In this document: positions 1 to 6,114 of the stretch, in pieces
How positions within the stretch are numbered: position 1 is the stretch's first letter
Layout of the letters: each line of letters starts with the position of its first letter
Assembly (NCBI GenBank): GCA_020059985.1
Contig: JAGVCI010000042.1
Span: 1-8,042, forward strand
Length of the DNA: 8,042 nt
Direction: 5' to 3'
Origin: Candidatus Peribacterales bacterium
Lineage (GTDB): Bacteria; Patescibacteriota; Gracilibacteria; Peribacterales; Peribacteraceae
Position numbers and translations under genes: made by a program
Notes under the pieces: generated by a model
Told to the model about the DNA's origin: nothing
What the model saw: the letters and a program-made list of their open reading frames with translations, nothing else
Databases searched by the model: none

Positions 1-516
1 GCGGTGAACCTTCGCTATGCGGAAGTGAGTTTTGCGTTGTCCCCGTTGCCGACTGCGACGAGTCCTACACCGAAGGACTGTGAAGCGGTTCGCAAGAAAG
101 TGAAGTCGCAGTGCCTGTCACCATACAGCCAGTGCACGAAAGCGGCTGTCCGCGAGCGATATCAGTGCCACAAGAACGCATCGCACACGTTCACATCGTG
201 TGTTGGGACAAGTACGAAGAAGCGCAATGACTGCGTGGCGAAAGCCTTTAGCAAAGACACTCCGGAGAATTCTTTCATGAACCCTGATGGAATCCGCAGG
301 CCCATCGAAATGCCGCAGTCGTGCATCGTCGAAGACAATGCTCGGTACGATGCTTGCTCCTCGTCTGCGACGTCGTCCTGGCAAACGTGCGAGTGGAATA
401 CGACCAATCAGAGACAGACATGCGTGACGACGTACTACACCTGCGAAGATGTGATTGAGGCAGAGTTCGTATCAAGATTTGGGGTTCCCTATGCACACGT
501 CTGCCCAATTCCATAA
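1..516 (+). CDS. Cys-rich, probably exported helical-hairpin protein (5' end cut)
   Basis: The frame is open from base 1, so the gene most likely begins upstream; the GTG at 4 is only the first possible start seen and has no ribosome site in view. Numbering from that GTG, 170 residues end at TAA 514-516. Twelve cysteines lie at 26, 37, 44, 55, 66, 77, 107, 118, 129, 140, 147 and 167. Steps are 11, 7, 11, 11, 11, then 30, then 11, 11, 11, 7, 20. Such spacing puts each set on one face of a helix. Residues 78-106 contain several prolines and look like a connector. No hydrophobic segment is visible, so any signal peptide lies outside the window. I recognise no family; the layout resembles a lengthened CHCH-like (CX9C) hairpin, but with CX10C. 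Export and disulphide formation are inferred from cysteine content. It converges on rpsU with a 41-nt gap. Confidence 0.7.
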   Translation, partial: AVNLRYAEVSFALSPLPTATSPTPKDCEAVRKKVKSQCLSPYSQCTKAAVRERYQCHKNASHTFTSCVGTSTKKRNDCVAKAFSKDTPENSFMNPDGIRRPIEMPQSCIVEDNARYDACSSSATSSWQTCEWNTTNQRQTCVTTYYTCEDVIEAEFVSRFGVPYAHVCPIP

Positions 517-524
517 GACACGAC

Positions 525-545
525 AAAAAGGCCAGAACGGTCCCT
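525..545 (-). terminator. Possible intrinsic terminator of rpsU
   Basis: Read on the minus strand, 12 nt after the rpsU stop, AGGGACC and GGCCT can pair around a GTTCT loop with one bulged A, and a run of five T follows, partly used by the stem. The hairpin is short and imperfect, so this is a moderate call. Confidence 0.35.
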
Positions 546-557
546 ACGGAAAGAAAA

Positions 558-773
558 TTACATGTTTGAGTAGAACTGCTTCTTGCGGTTTGCTGAGCGG
601 TGTTCCTCACGCTTGAGAGCGCGCATACGCACCTCGCGACGGGTGACGGTGCCCTTGAAACGGGAGCGATCACGGAGCGCCTTAAGGAGCCCAGTTTGCT
701 GCACCTGCTTCTTGAATCGCTGCATGAGCGAGTCGTTACTTTCTTCCCGGCGGCGAACTGCGTAAATGGCCAT
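558..773 (-). CDS. rpsU: Small ribosomal subunit protein bS21
   Basis: A 71-residue, very basic protein beginning MAIYAV, with the bS21 layout: a short N-terminal beta segment, the RRREESNDSLMQRFKKQ helix (residues 7-23), the GLLKALRDRSRF stretch and a Lys/Arg-rich C-terminal helix. bS21 sits on the 30S platform near the 3' end of 16S rRNA and takes part in initiation. The start is the ATG at 773; the frame stays open upstream to 857, but that part is Pro-rich and unlike bS21. There is no Shine-Dalgarno sequence: the 20 nt before the ATG are almost all pyrimidine. It is transcribed divergently from gyrB across a 143-nt region and appears monocistronic. I could not place its promoter confidently. 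Confidence 0.93.
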   Translation of the reverse strand: MAIYAVRRREESNDSLMQRFKKQVQQTGLLKALRDRSRFKGTVTRREVRMRALKREEHRSANRKKQFYSNM

Positions 774-777
774 GACC

Positions 778-797
778 GGGGGAGGGTAAGGGAGAGA
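778..797 (-). promoter_or_regulatory. Pyrimidine-rich leader element of rpsU
   Basis: On the minus strand the rpsU leader carries TCTCTCCCTTACCCTCCCCC, ending 4 nt before the ATG. Nearly the same string (one extra T and C, one A for T) precedes the gene starting at 5962. No SD motif is present. The role, as translation element or protein-binding site, is inferred only. Confidence 0.4.
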
Positions 798-826
798 TGG
801 CAGGGGTGCAAGGAAATTGGGGTGTT

Positions 827-857
827 TTGGGCAAATGCCCATTGGCAAATTTCCCAA
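827..857. repeat. Tandem operator-like repeat between rpsU and gyrB
   Basis: Two adjoining units, TTGGGCAAATGCCCA (827-841) and TTGGCAAATTTCCCAA (842-857), share TTGG, CAAAT and CCCA. The first contains a perfect inverted repeat, TGGGCA/TGCCCA; the second is flanked by TTGG/CCAA. They end 20 nt upstream of the proposed gyrB -35. This is the shape of a paired repressor or activator site that could serve both divergent genes; no binding protein is known. Confidence 0.4.
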
Positions 858-877
858 AAAGCAAACAAAGAGCAGCG

Positions 878-906
878 TTGATCGGATGAAAGAACCTCAG
901 TACACT
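878..906 (+). promoter_or_regulatory. gyrB promoter
   Basis: TTGATC (878-883), a 17-nt spacer and TACACT (901-906) form a sigma-70-type promoter. The ATG at 917 is only 10 nt past the -10, so the mRNA would have a leader of about 3-5 nt, too short for an SD sequence. Confidence 0.6.
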
Positions 907-916
907 CCTTCCCGAT

Positions 917-2941
917 ATGCCGAAGAAAGACGCCTACACCGCTGAACAAATACAAGTCCTGGAGGGCTTGGAACCCGTCCGCAAGCGCCCAGGAATGTAC
1001 ATCGGGTCTACGGATGAACGCGGTCTCCATCACTGTGTGTATGAGATCGTGGATAACGCGATCGACGAAGCCATGGCCGGGTACTGCACCCGGATTATCG
1101 TTACACTCCATGACGACGGACAAGTGAGCGTCGAAGATAATGGACGTGGAATTCCAGTCGACATCCACCCAAAGCTCAAGAAGCCTGCGCTCGAAATAGT
1201 GCTGACGACGCTGCACTCCGGAGGAAAATTCGGAGGAGATGAGAGCGGATACAAAGTCTCTGGAGGGCTCCACGGAGTCGGTTCCTCGGTCGTGAACGCG
1301 CTCAGCGTGCATATGCGCGCAGAGGTGTACCGCGACGGAAAAATTCATGTTCAGGAGTACAAGCGGGGACAGCCGACGATGAAATTGAAAGTCGAAGGAT
1401 CGACGAAGAAGCGCGGCACAAAGATCTTCTTCAAGCCAGACAACGAGATCTTCGATACCACAACGTTCTCGCTGGAGACCATCATGAATCGTCTCCGTCA
1501 GCAGTCGTACCTCACACGCGGCATTACGGTTTCGGTGATCGATGAACGTAAGAAACGTCCAGAGCAAGACCAGAAACTCCCGACCATGTACCGCTTCCAC
1601 TTCTCCGGAGGAATCGCTGCGTATGTGCGTCACCTCAATGAATCGAAAGAGCGCATCGGCGATCCCATCTGGTTCGAGAAGGATACGACCGATGGTTTCG
1701 TGGAGGTGGCTCTCCAGTACACGCAAGCATTCCAGGAGCACGTGGTGAGCTTTGCCAATAACATTCACACCACAGAAGGCGGTCATCACCTGACAGGGTT
1801 CAAGTCCGCGATCACGCGCACGATCAATGCGTACGCTCGCGCGCAGGCGCTTTTGAAGGAGAAAGATGAGAACCTCACCGCAGACGACGTCCGCGAGGGA
1901 CTCACCGCCGTGATCTCCGTTCGTTTGCGCGAGCCGCAGTTCGAGGGACAGACGAAGTCCAAGCTCGGCAACGCCGAGATGAAGACTGCGGTCGAAACGG
2001 TCGTGAACGAGAAACTTGCGGAGTACATGGAGGAGCACCCATCCGAAGCGCGTGCCATCGTCGGGAAATGTCTGCTCGCCTCACGCGCTCGTCTTGCCGC
2101 TCGCGCCGCTCGCGATAGCGTCATTCGCAAGGGAGCGCTTGAGGGAATGACATTGCCGGGAAAACTTGCAGACTGTTCCAGTAAGGACCCGGGTGAGTGT
2201 GAGCTCTTCCTCGTCGAGGGAGACTCCGCTGGTGGGTCAGCCAAACAGGGCAGAAATCGTGAGTTCCAGGCCATCCTCCCGCTTCGTGGAAAAATCCTGA
2301 ACGTCGAACAAGCACGTCTGGATAAAATGCTCGCGAATAACGAAATCAAGTCGCTCATCATTGCGCTTGGTATCGGCATTGGCGAAGTGAAGGATTACTC
2401 GAAGCTACGTTACGACCGGATTGTGCTCATGACCGATGCTGACGTCGACGGCGCACACATCCGCACGCTGCTTCTGACCCTCTTCTACCGCTACTTCCCC
2501 GAACTCATCGAGACGGGACACCTCTACATCGCGCAGCCACCGCTCTTCAAAATCGCGAAGGGCAAAGATATTCGGTATGTCTACACTGAGTCTGATAAAG
2601 ATAAAGTGATGGCGGAGTGGGGAGTGACCAGCGAGGACACCGAAGCAACCGAAGAATCAGTAGAGCCTGAAGAACTCCTTGCCGGCGAAGAGCCCGAAGA
2701 GAAGACAAAGCCGAGAGCACCCCGTGTCGCCATTCAGCGGTACAAAGGTCTTGGAGAAATGAACCCGGGACAACTGTGGGACACGACGATGAACCCGGAG
2801 ACACGCACGATGCTCCGTGTCACCATGGACGATGCCGAGGCTGCGGATGCCGTGTTCACCACACTCATGGGATCGGAAGTCTCTCCACGTAGAAAATTCA
2901 TCCAGACGCATGCGAAGACGGTTAAAAACTTAGACGTTTAA
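917..2941 (+). CDS. gyrB: DNA gyrase subunit B
   Basis: ATPase subunit of the type II topoisomerase that introduces negative supercoils (A2B2 with GyrA, not in the window). 674 residues, complete. GHKL ATPase: ELxxDN-type EIVDNAIDEA with E43 and N47, DNGRGIP (74-80), ATP lid GGLHGVGSSVVNALS (116-130). Transducer: QTKSKLG with the ATP-contacting K347. TOPRIM: VEGDSAGG with E434, PLRGKILNVE (455-464), and DADVDGAH with metal ligands D507, D509, D511. Tail: QRYKGLGEMNPGQLW (607-621). An acidic stretch of about 30-38 residues (566-603) is inserted between TOPRIM and tail, where E. coli GyrB has a much larger insert. ParE is the alternative, but the N-terminus and overall match favour GyrB. The start is fixed by the promoter 10 nt upstream and the usual GyrB N-terminus. 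No SD. Confidence 0.95.
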   Translation: MPKKDAYTAEQIQVLEGLEPVRKRPGMYIGSTDERGLHHCVYEIVDNAIDEAMAGYCTRIIVTLHDDGQVSVEDNGRGIPVDIHPKLKKPALEIVLTTLHSGGKFGGDESGYKVSGGLHGVGSSVVNALSVHMRAEVYRDGKIHVQEYKRGQPTMKLKVEGSTKKRGTKIFFKPDNEIFDTTTFSLETIMNRLRQQSYLTRGITVSVIDERKKRPEQDQKLPTMYRFHFSGGIAAYVRHLNESKERIGDPIWFEKDTTDGFVEVALQYTQAFQEHVVSFANNIHTTEGGHHLTGFKSAITRTINAYARAQALLKEKDENLTADDVREGLTAVISVRLREPQFEGQTKSKLGNAEMKTAVETVVNEKLAEYMEEHPSEARAIVGKCLLASRARLAARAARDSVIRKGALEGMTLPGKLADCSSKDPGECELFLVEGDSAGGSAKQGRNREFQAILPLRGKILNVEQARLDKMLANNEIKSLIIALGIGIGEVKDYSKLRYDRIVLMTDADVDGAHIRTLLLTLFYRYFPELIETGHLYIAQPPLFKIAKGKDIRYVYTESDKDKVMAEWGVTSEDTEATEESVEPEELLAGEEPEEKTKPRAPRVAIQRYKGLGEMNPGQLWDTTMNPETRTMLRVTMDDAEAADAVFTTLMGSEVSPRRKFIQTHAKTVKNLDV

Positions 2942-2945
2942 TGTT

Positions 2946-3128
2946 ATGGAGACTGAGGCCGATAAGCTTGCGTGGAAAAAGTACATCGAATCTTGTAATG
3001 CCCATTTTGGTCATGACGAAAAGGGGCAAGGAAGCCCAATCACTGAAATGGTTCTCCAATATCACTCGAAAAATTGGGATGATATTTTTCGAAGACAGCA
3101 ACAAGAACGCGCTGACAAAAATTCTTAA
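2946..3128 (+). CDS. Small charged protein downstream of gyrB, unknown
   Basis: A 60-residue ORF starting METEADKLAW, 4 nt after the gyrB stop. It is rich in Glu, Asp, Lys and Gln, has two Trp, one Cys and three His, and is predicted mostly helical, with no signal peptide or membrane segment. No SD is seen, so translation would depend on re-initiation after gyrB. I do not recognise a family. For it: coding-like composition, ATG next to the gyrB stop, and it fills the space exactly up to the hisS stop (2 nt away). Against it: short length and no homologue known to me. A competing frame opens at ATG 2941 (overlapping the gyrB stop as TAATG), but its product looks non-coding and runs into hisS. 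Confidence 0.55.
   Translation: METEADKLAWKKYIESCNAHFGHDEKGQGSPITEMVLQYHSKNWDDIFRRQQQERADKNS
3066..3092. repeat. AT-rich inverted repeat near convergent gene ends
   Basis: TCGAAAAAT (3066-3074) and ATTTTTCGA (3084-3092) are perfect 9-nt inverted arms around a 9-nt loop, inside the end of the 60-aa ORF. The hairpin would place a T-rich arm at the 3' side on either strand, so it might help end transcription from both gyrB and hisS. It is not a standard GC-stem terminator. Confidence 0.4.
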
Positions 3129-3130
3129 TC

Positions 3131-4465
3131 CTAATCCGACTCTCCCATTCGATCTTTCAGCGTGTACGTATCCAGATTCTTTTCGCCGAGGAGCTCGATG
3201 ATCGTGGAAACTGCTTTGTCGTACTTTATTTCTTTCTGCTTTCCGGCCTGCATGTCGCGGAGGATGATCGTGCCGCCCTTCACTTCCATTTTCCCAAGGA
3301 GCAGCGCGTAACGCACCTGGAACTTATCCGCGAGGCGCATCTGGCTCTTGAGGCTCGCTTCGCCCAGAGCTCCCACTGTGTGCACGCCTTTCTCGCGGAG
3401 CTCTGAGATAAGCCGTAAACACGACTTCTTCGCCTCCGGTCCCAGCTGCGCAACGAAGACGTCCACCTGGTCTTTGTGCGGGGCTTTTACCCCTGCCTGT
3501 TTCATCTGCCAGATGATGCGTTCCATGCCGCCAGCAAACCCCGTACCCGGTGTCGGCTTTCCTCCGAGGAGTTCGATGAGTGCGTCGTAGCGACCACCGC
3601 CACCGACGGCGTTTTGGGCGCCAGTTTCACTGTCCCAGAACTCAAAGACAGTCTGCGTGTAGTAGTCGAGCCCACGGACGAGGGATTTGTTTTCCTGGAA
3701 CTGAATTCCGAGTTCGGTGAGGTATTCGAGAAGGGTGGAATGATACACCTTGCTCTCGTCGCTCAGGAACTGGTCGAGCGTTGGTGCGCTCTTGAGAAGA
3801 ATCTGCGTGTCTTCTTCTTTGGAGTCCAGGAGACGCAGAGGATTCGTGGTAAGCCTCTCTCGATCAAGGTCAGGGAGGTTTCGTTCTTTCCCAATGAAGA
3901 AGTCCTTGAGTGCGGCGACGTATGCCAGACGGTTCTCGGCAGTACCGATGTTATTGATCTGGAGTTTCAGTCGGTCGAGGATCTGCAGATCTTCGAAAAT
4001 TTTGGTGACGACATGGATCAACTGTGCGTCGAGGCTTGGGTCTTTGATCCCGATGATCTCGAAGTCGAACTGGTGGAACTGCCGGTAGCGGCCTTTTTGC
4101 GGACGATCGTGACGGAAACACGGACCGATCGCGTAGAGCTCCACGGGTTGGGGGAGTTGTTGCATCCCGTTCTCGATGTAGCTGCGGCAGATCCCTGCGG
4201 TGAACTCTGGGCGGAGTGCAAACTCCGATTTGTCTTCGGACTGTTTCCCAGAGACCACGAAGAGTTCTTTCTCGACGATGTCCGTGTGTTCACCAATGCC
4301 ACGCTCGAAAATTTGGCGGTTCTCGAAGATCGGTGGATCGATGCGCTTGAAACCCGCTTGGCGGGCACGATGACGCACCGCTTTCTTAATATAGGTCATG
4401 TATTGGTTATCCTCGGGGAGGATATCGTGGGTGCCTTTTGGCGTACGAAATTGGGGCTGAGACAT
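3131..4465 (-). CDS. hisS: Histidine--tRNA ligase
   Basis: Class II aminoacyl-tRNA synthetase that activates His with ATP and charges tRNA-His in the cytoplasm. 444 residues, near the bacterial norm of about 420-430. Visible: GTHDILPED (11-19) opening the catalytic core; motif 2 with FRHDRPQKGRYRQFHQF (117-133), where D120 stands in the position often Glu; HisA motif LVRGLDYYTQTVFEF (262-276) with catalytic R264; HisB VGGGGRYD (287-294); motif 3 GTGFAGGMERI (307-317); and a C-terminal anticodon-binding domain from about 335. The start ATG at 4465 has no SD; the 17 nt before it are 13/17 pyrimidine. It lies 81 nt after the exchanger gene on the same strand and has its own extended -10, so read-through plus a private promoter is possible. 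Its substrate tRNA is encoded 3.2 kb away on the same strand, in a separate unit. Confidence 0.96.
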   Translation of the reverse strand: MSQPQFRTPKGTHDILPEDNQYMTYIKKAVRHRARQAGFKRIDPPIFENRQIFERGIGEHTDIVEKELFVVSGKQSEDKSEFALRPEFTAGICRSYIENGMQQLPQPVELYAIGPCFRHDRPQKGRYRQFHQFDFEIIGIKDPSLDAQLIHVVTKIFEDLQILDRLKLQINNIGTAENRLAYVAALKDFFIGKERNLPDLDRERLTTNPLRLLDSKEEDTQILLKSAPTLDQFLSDESKVYHSTLLEYLTELGIQFQENKSLVRGLDYYTQTVFEFWDSETGAQNAVGGGGRYDALIELLGGKPTPGTGFAGGMERIIWQMKQAGVKAPHKDQVDVFVAQLGPEAKKSCLRLISELREKGVHTVGALGEASLKSQMRLADKFQVRYALLLGKMEVKGGTIILRDMQAGKQKEIKYDKAVSTIIELLGEKNLDTYTLKDRMGESD

Positions 4466-4489
4466 GAGAGAAACGGGGTCTGACCAGGA

Positions 4490-4498
4490 ACTCTACCA
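4490..4498 (-). promoter_or_regulatory. hisS promoter (extended -10)
   Basis: On the minus strand TGG-TAGAGT is an extended -10; the -35 (TTTTCG at 4518-4513, 17-nt spacer) is weak. The ATG is 24 nt downstream, giving a leader of about 17 nt. The same TAGAGT with a TGn extension precedes the lipoprotein at 6138 at nearly the same distance (23 nt). Confidence 0.45.
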
Positions 4499-4546
4499 TG
4501 GCTTACGCTAAACGAAAAGGCTCTTTCCAGAGAGTCTTCCAGGAAA

Positions 4547-5593
4547 CTATAGACCCAGGAGATCCGCTGTTTGCCTCTGTTCGTAAGGCGCATGCTCTGC
4601 TTCGAGCGGCAGCTCGCTCCCCGAAAGTCGAATGGCATTGGAAATCTGAAGGAAAAGGAAGAATGCGTAGAGCGAGAGGAGCGCGAGTCCTTCCACACGT
4701 GAGAGGTTTCCCCGGGTGCGCGAGAAGAAATAGAAGAGCGTGAGACCAAGGGTAAGGATCGGGAAGCTCAACAGCGATTCGCTCTGTTCCACTGCAAATG
4801 CGCCGTTTGCGAGGATGAGCAATGCGAAAATCAAAGTATTTGCCACAGCAGAGCCCATGTAGTCGCCGAAAGCGATGTCTTTATGTCGGCCGAGGATGCA
4901 ACGCAGTGCGATAACGAGTTCTGGAATATTCGTTCCAATCGAGAGCAGCAGAAGTCCGATGAACGAAGAGGGGATCGAAAACATGTTGGCGAAGTAGATT
5001 GATTCATTCACAAGAATATTTCCTGCAATGAAGATGAGCACAGCACCCAGAACAATCTTCGCTATGTCGCTTATGGTTGCATGTCGGCGACGCAAAAGAA
5101 TTTTTTCGGTTTTGCGAAGAGCATCGCGTGCGGTCTTCTCGATCTTGCGTTTCTTCTGTAGACGAAAAATAAGCATCAGATAGAAGAGCAGGAGGAGTAC
5201 GCCATCACTAAAGTTTGCTCTCCCATCGATTGTCATGAGTGCTGGGAGTAGTACGACGCAGAGAAGAATGATGATATTGGTTTTCGTCATTGCGCGGGTC
5301 ATCGGAATCCCGTTCCCGAAGACCGCGAGCGTCGGCATGATGAAGAGGAAGATCACGAGTGACGCGCCGATCAAGTTTCCTGCAGAAACCTGCGGCACAC
5401 CTTCCGCAGTCGCGTTGATGGCGACGGAAATTTCACTGATCGAGGTGAGGATCCCCAGCACGAAAAATGCGACTGCGAATCCCGGTCTGTTGAATCGTCT
5501 TGCGACCCGCTCGGTGGCATCGATCAATAGCCCAGACATGAACCACATGAGGGCAGCAGAGAGCGCGAAGAGGAGTATGTGTGTCACAGGCAT
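4547..5593 (-). CDS. CaCA-family (Na+/Ca2+ exchanger-like) membrane protein
   Basis: 348 residues with about ten membrane segments (near 4-24, 38-59, 74-93, 105-122, 130-145, 177-195, 209-234, 246-267, 274-290, 300-317), in two halves joined by a Lys/Arg-rich loop (146-172). Each half has an alpha-repeat of the cation/Ca2+ exchanger superfamily: repeat 1 has LTSISE (49-54) then AGNLIGAS (71-78); repeat 2 has GTNIPE (220-225) then GDYMGSAVAN (243-252). The conserved acidic residues E54 and E225, which bind the cation in this family, are kept, but repeat 1 lacks the usual Gly and Pro of GTSxPE. The likely role is cation exchange across the cytoplasmic membrane; ion specificity cannot be read from sequence. 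The tail (323-348) is polar. The start at 5593 follows a promoter and a strong terminator of the upstream gene, so a new transcript begins here. No SD. Confidence 0.85.
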   Translation of the reverse strand: MPVTHILLFALSAALMWFMSGLLIDATERVARRFNRPGFAVAFFVLGILTSISEISVAINATAEGVPQVSAGNLIGASLVIFLFIMPTLAVFGNGIPMTRAMTKTNIIILLCVVLLPALMTIDGRANFSDGVLLLLFYLMLIFRLQKKRKIEKTARDALRKTEKILLRRRHATISDIAKIVLGAVLIFIAGNILVNESIYFANMFSIPSSFIGLLLLSIGTNIPELVIALRCILGRHKDIAFGDYMGSAVANTLIFALLILANGAFAVEQSESLLSFPILTLGLTLFYFFSRTRGNLSRVEGLALLSLYAFFLFLQISNAIRLSGSELPLEAEHAPYEQRQTADLLGL

Positions 5594-5613
5594 AAGTGTG
5601 TGTCTTTATGGTT

Positions 5614-5642
5614 ATTTTATCATAAAAATGATGTTTTGGCTA
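5614..5642 (-). promoter_or_regulatory. Promoter of the exchanger-like gene
   Basis: Minus strand: TAGCCA (5642-5637), 17-nt spacer, TAAAAT (5619-5614) with a TGA extension just upstream, i.e. an extended -10. The ATG is 20 nt downstream. The -10 region overlaps a small inverted repeat, ATCAT/ATGAT (5619-5632), which could be an operator. Confidence 0.5.
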
Positions 5643-5667
5643 TATCTGATTCTTTCTTCCTATACAC

Positions 5668-5695
5668 AAAAAACGGGGGCTACATGGCCCCCGTT
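5668..5695 (-). terminator. Intrinsic terminator after the Asn/Ser-rich protein gene
   Basis: On the minus strand a perfect 9-bp stem (AACGGGGGC with GCCCCCGTT in the window's numbering, 5672-5680 and 5687-5695) closes a 6-nt loop, and a run of six T follows (5673-5668). It begins 12 nt after the stop at 5708 and separates that gene from the exchanger transcript. It is the clearest terminator in the window. Confidence 0.88.
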
Positions 5696-5707
5696 CTTCT
5701 TTCAGTT

Positions 5708-5962
5708 TTAGTTCTGGATGATCGTGATCGAGTTGCCAGACGTTGCATTGATCGCAGAGTGCGCCGTGGAGTTCGCATTTGCATTCACTTTTCCGTACTT
5801 CGTCTGCACATTGTTTGTTGCCGACGAATTGTTGGACGAGTGCACGACGGTCTTGCTTTTTGCGTTTACATTCGCGGACTGATTACTCTGTGGCTGCCAA
5901 CCACCCCACCAAGGGAAGAAAAACAATCCGACCATAAATGTAAGAAGAGCTCGCTGAAACAT
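5708..5962 (-). CDS. Small secreted Asn/Ser-rich protein
   Basis: 84 residues. Residues 1-21 form a signal peptide: MFQR, then a hydrophobic core (5-18), then PWWGG. The mature part (about 22-84) is dominated by Asn, Ser, Ala and Thr, has no Cys and few charges, and ends with the hydrophobic SITIIQN. SA(x)N-like segments recur at 29, 47 and 69 (steps 18 and 22), and hydrophobic and small residues tend to alternate with polar ones, as in beta-solenoid or curlin-like proteins. That resemblance is general; I do not identify a family. The ATG at 5962 is chosen because the signal peptide starts there; the frame stays open upstream but that part is unlikely coding. The leader is 23/26 pyrimidine with no SD. 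It is a single-gene unit, ended by the hairpin at 5668-5695 and divergent from the lipoprotein at 6138. Confidence 0.75.
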   Translation of the reverse strand: MFQRALLTFMVGLFFFPWWGGWQPQSNQSANVNAKSKTVVHSSNNSSATNNVQTKYGKVNANANSTAHSAINATSGNSITIIQN

Positions 5963-5970
5963 AAAGATGA

Positions 5971-5992
5971 GGGGGGAAGGGTAAGGGTGAGC
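5971..5992 (-). promoter_or_regulatory. Pyrimidine-rich leader element shared with rpsU
   Basis: On the minus strand the segment contains TCACCCTTACCCTTCCCCCC, ending 8 nt before the ATG at 5962. It nearly matches the rpsU leader (778-797). Two unrelated genes sharing an 18-20 nt C/T string next to the start suggests a common leader element; its function is unknown. Confidence 0.4.
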
Positions 5993-5994
5993 AA

Positions 5995-6023
5995 ACCCTA
6001 AAGCGAACAATCGTGCCTTTCCA
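5995..6023 (-). promoter_or_regulatory. Possible promoter of the Asn/Ser-rich protein gene
   Basis: Minus strand: TGGAAA (6023-6018), 17-nt spacer, TAGGGT (6000-5995), with the ATG 32 nt downstream. The -10 is a poor match, so this is tentative. The same -35 hexamer with a 17-nt spacer is found before tRNA-His. Confidence 0.3.
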
Positions 6024-6105
6024 GGAGCTTCGCTGGTGAAGGCGTGAGTCTGATGATCTTGAGATATTCTTCCATCGGGTTTCGCATCAGTTCGCAATGC
6101 AATCG

Positions 6106-6114
6106 TGCTAGAGT
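6106..6114 (+). promoter_or_regulatory. Promoter of the lipoprotein at 6138 (extended -10)
   Basis: TGC-TAGAGT is an extended -10 with no good -35 at normal spacing. The ATG lies 23 nt downstream. The expected leader, about 17 nt from 6121, is 15/17 pyrimidine and has no SD. The hexamer is identical to the one before hisS. Confidence 0.45.

Noticed and set aside
275..2038. 587-aa open frame on the minus strand, opposite gyrB and rpsU control region
   Set aside because: It runs antisense to a certain gyrB, crosses the divergent promoter region and has no recognisable domain; it is a by-product of gyrB codon use.
2941..3201. 86-aa frame starting at the TAATG overlap with the gyrB stop
   Set aside because: The overlap suggests coupling, but the product looks non-coding and its last third is antisense to the hisS 3' end. 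The 60-aa frame from 2946 fits better.
3476..4483. 335-aa open frame on the plus strand, opposite hisS
   Set aside because: It is entirely antisense to hisS, whose motifs are all intact, and has no family features.
4515..4533. Weak hairpin with T-rich flank between the exchanger and hisS genes
   Set aside because: Only a 4-bp stem (CTCT/AGAG) with a GGAA loop; too weak to call a terminator.
4498..4743. 81-aa plus-strand frame beginning in the hisS upstream region
   Set aside because: Most of it is antisense to the exchanger gene; composition is Arg/Gly/Ala-rich as is typical of shadow frames.
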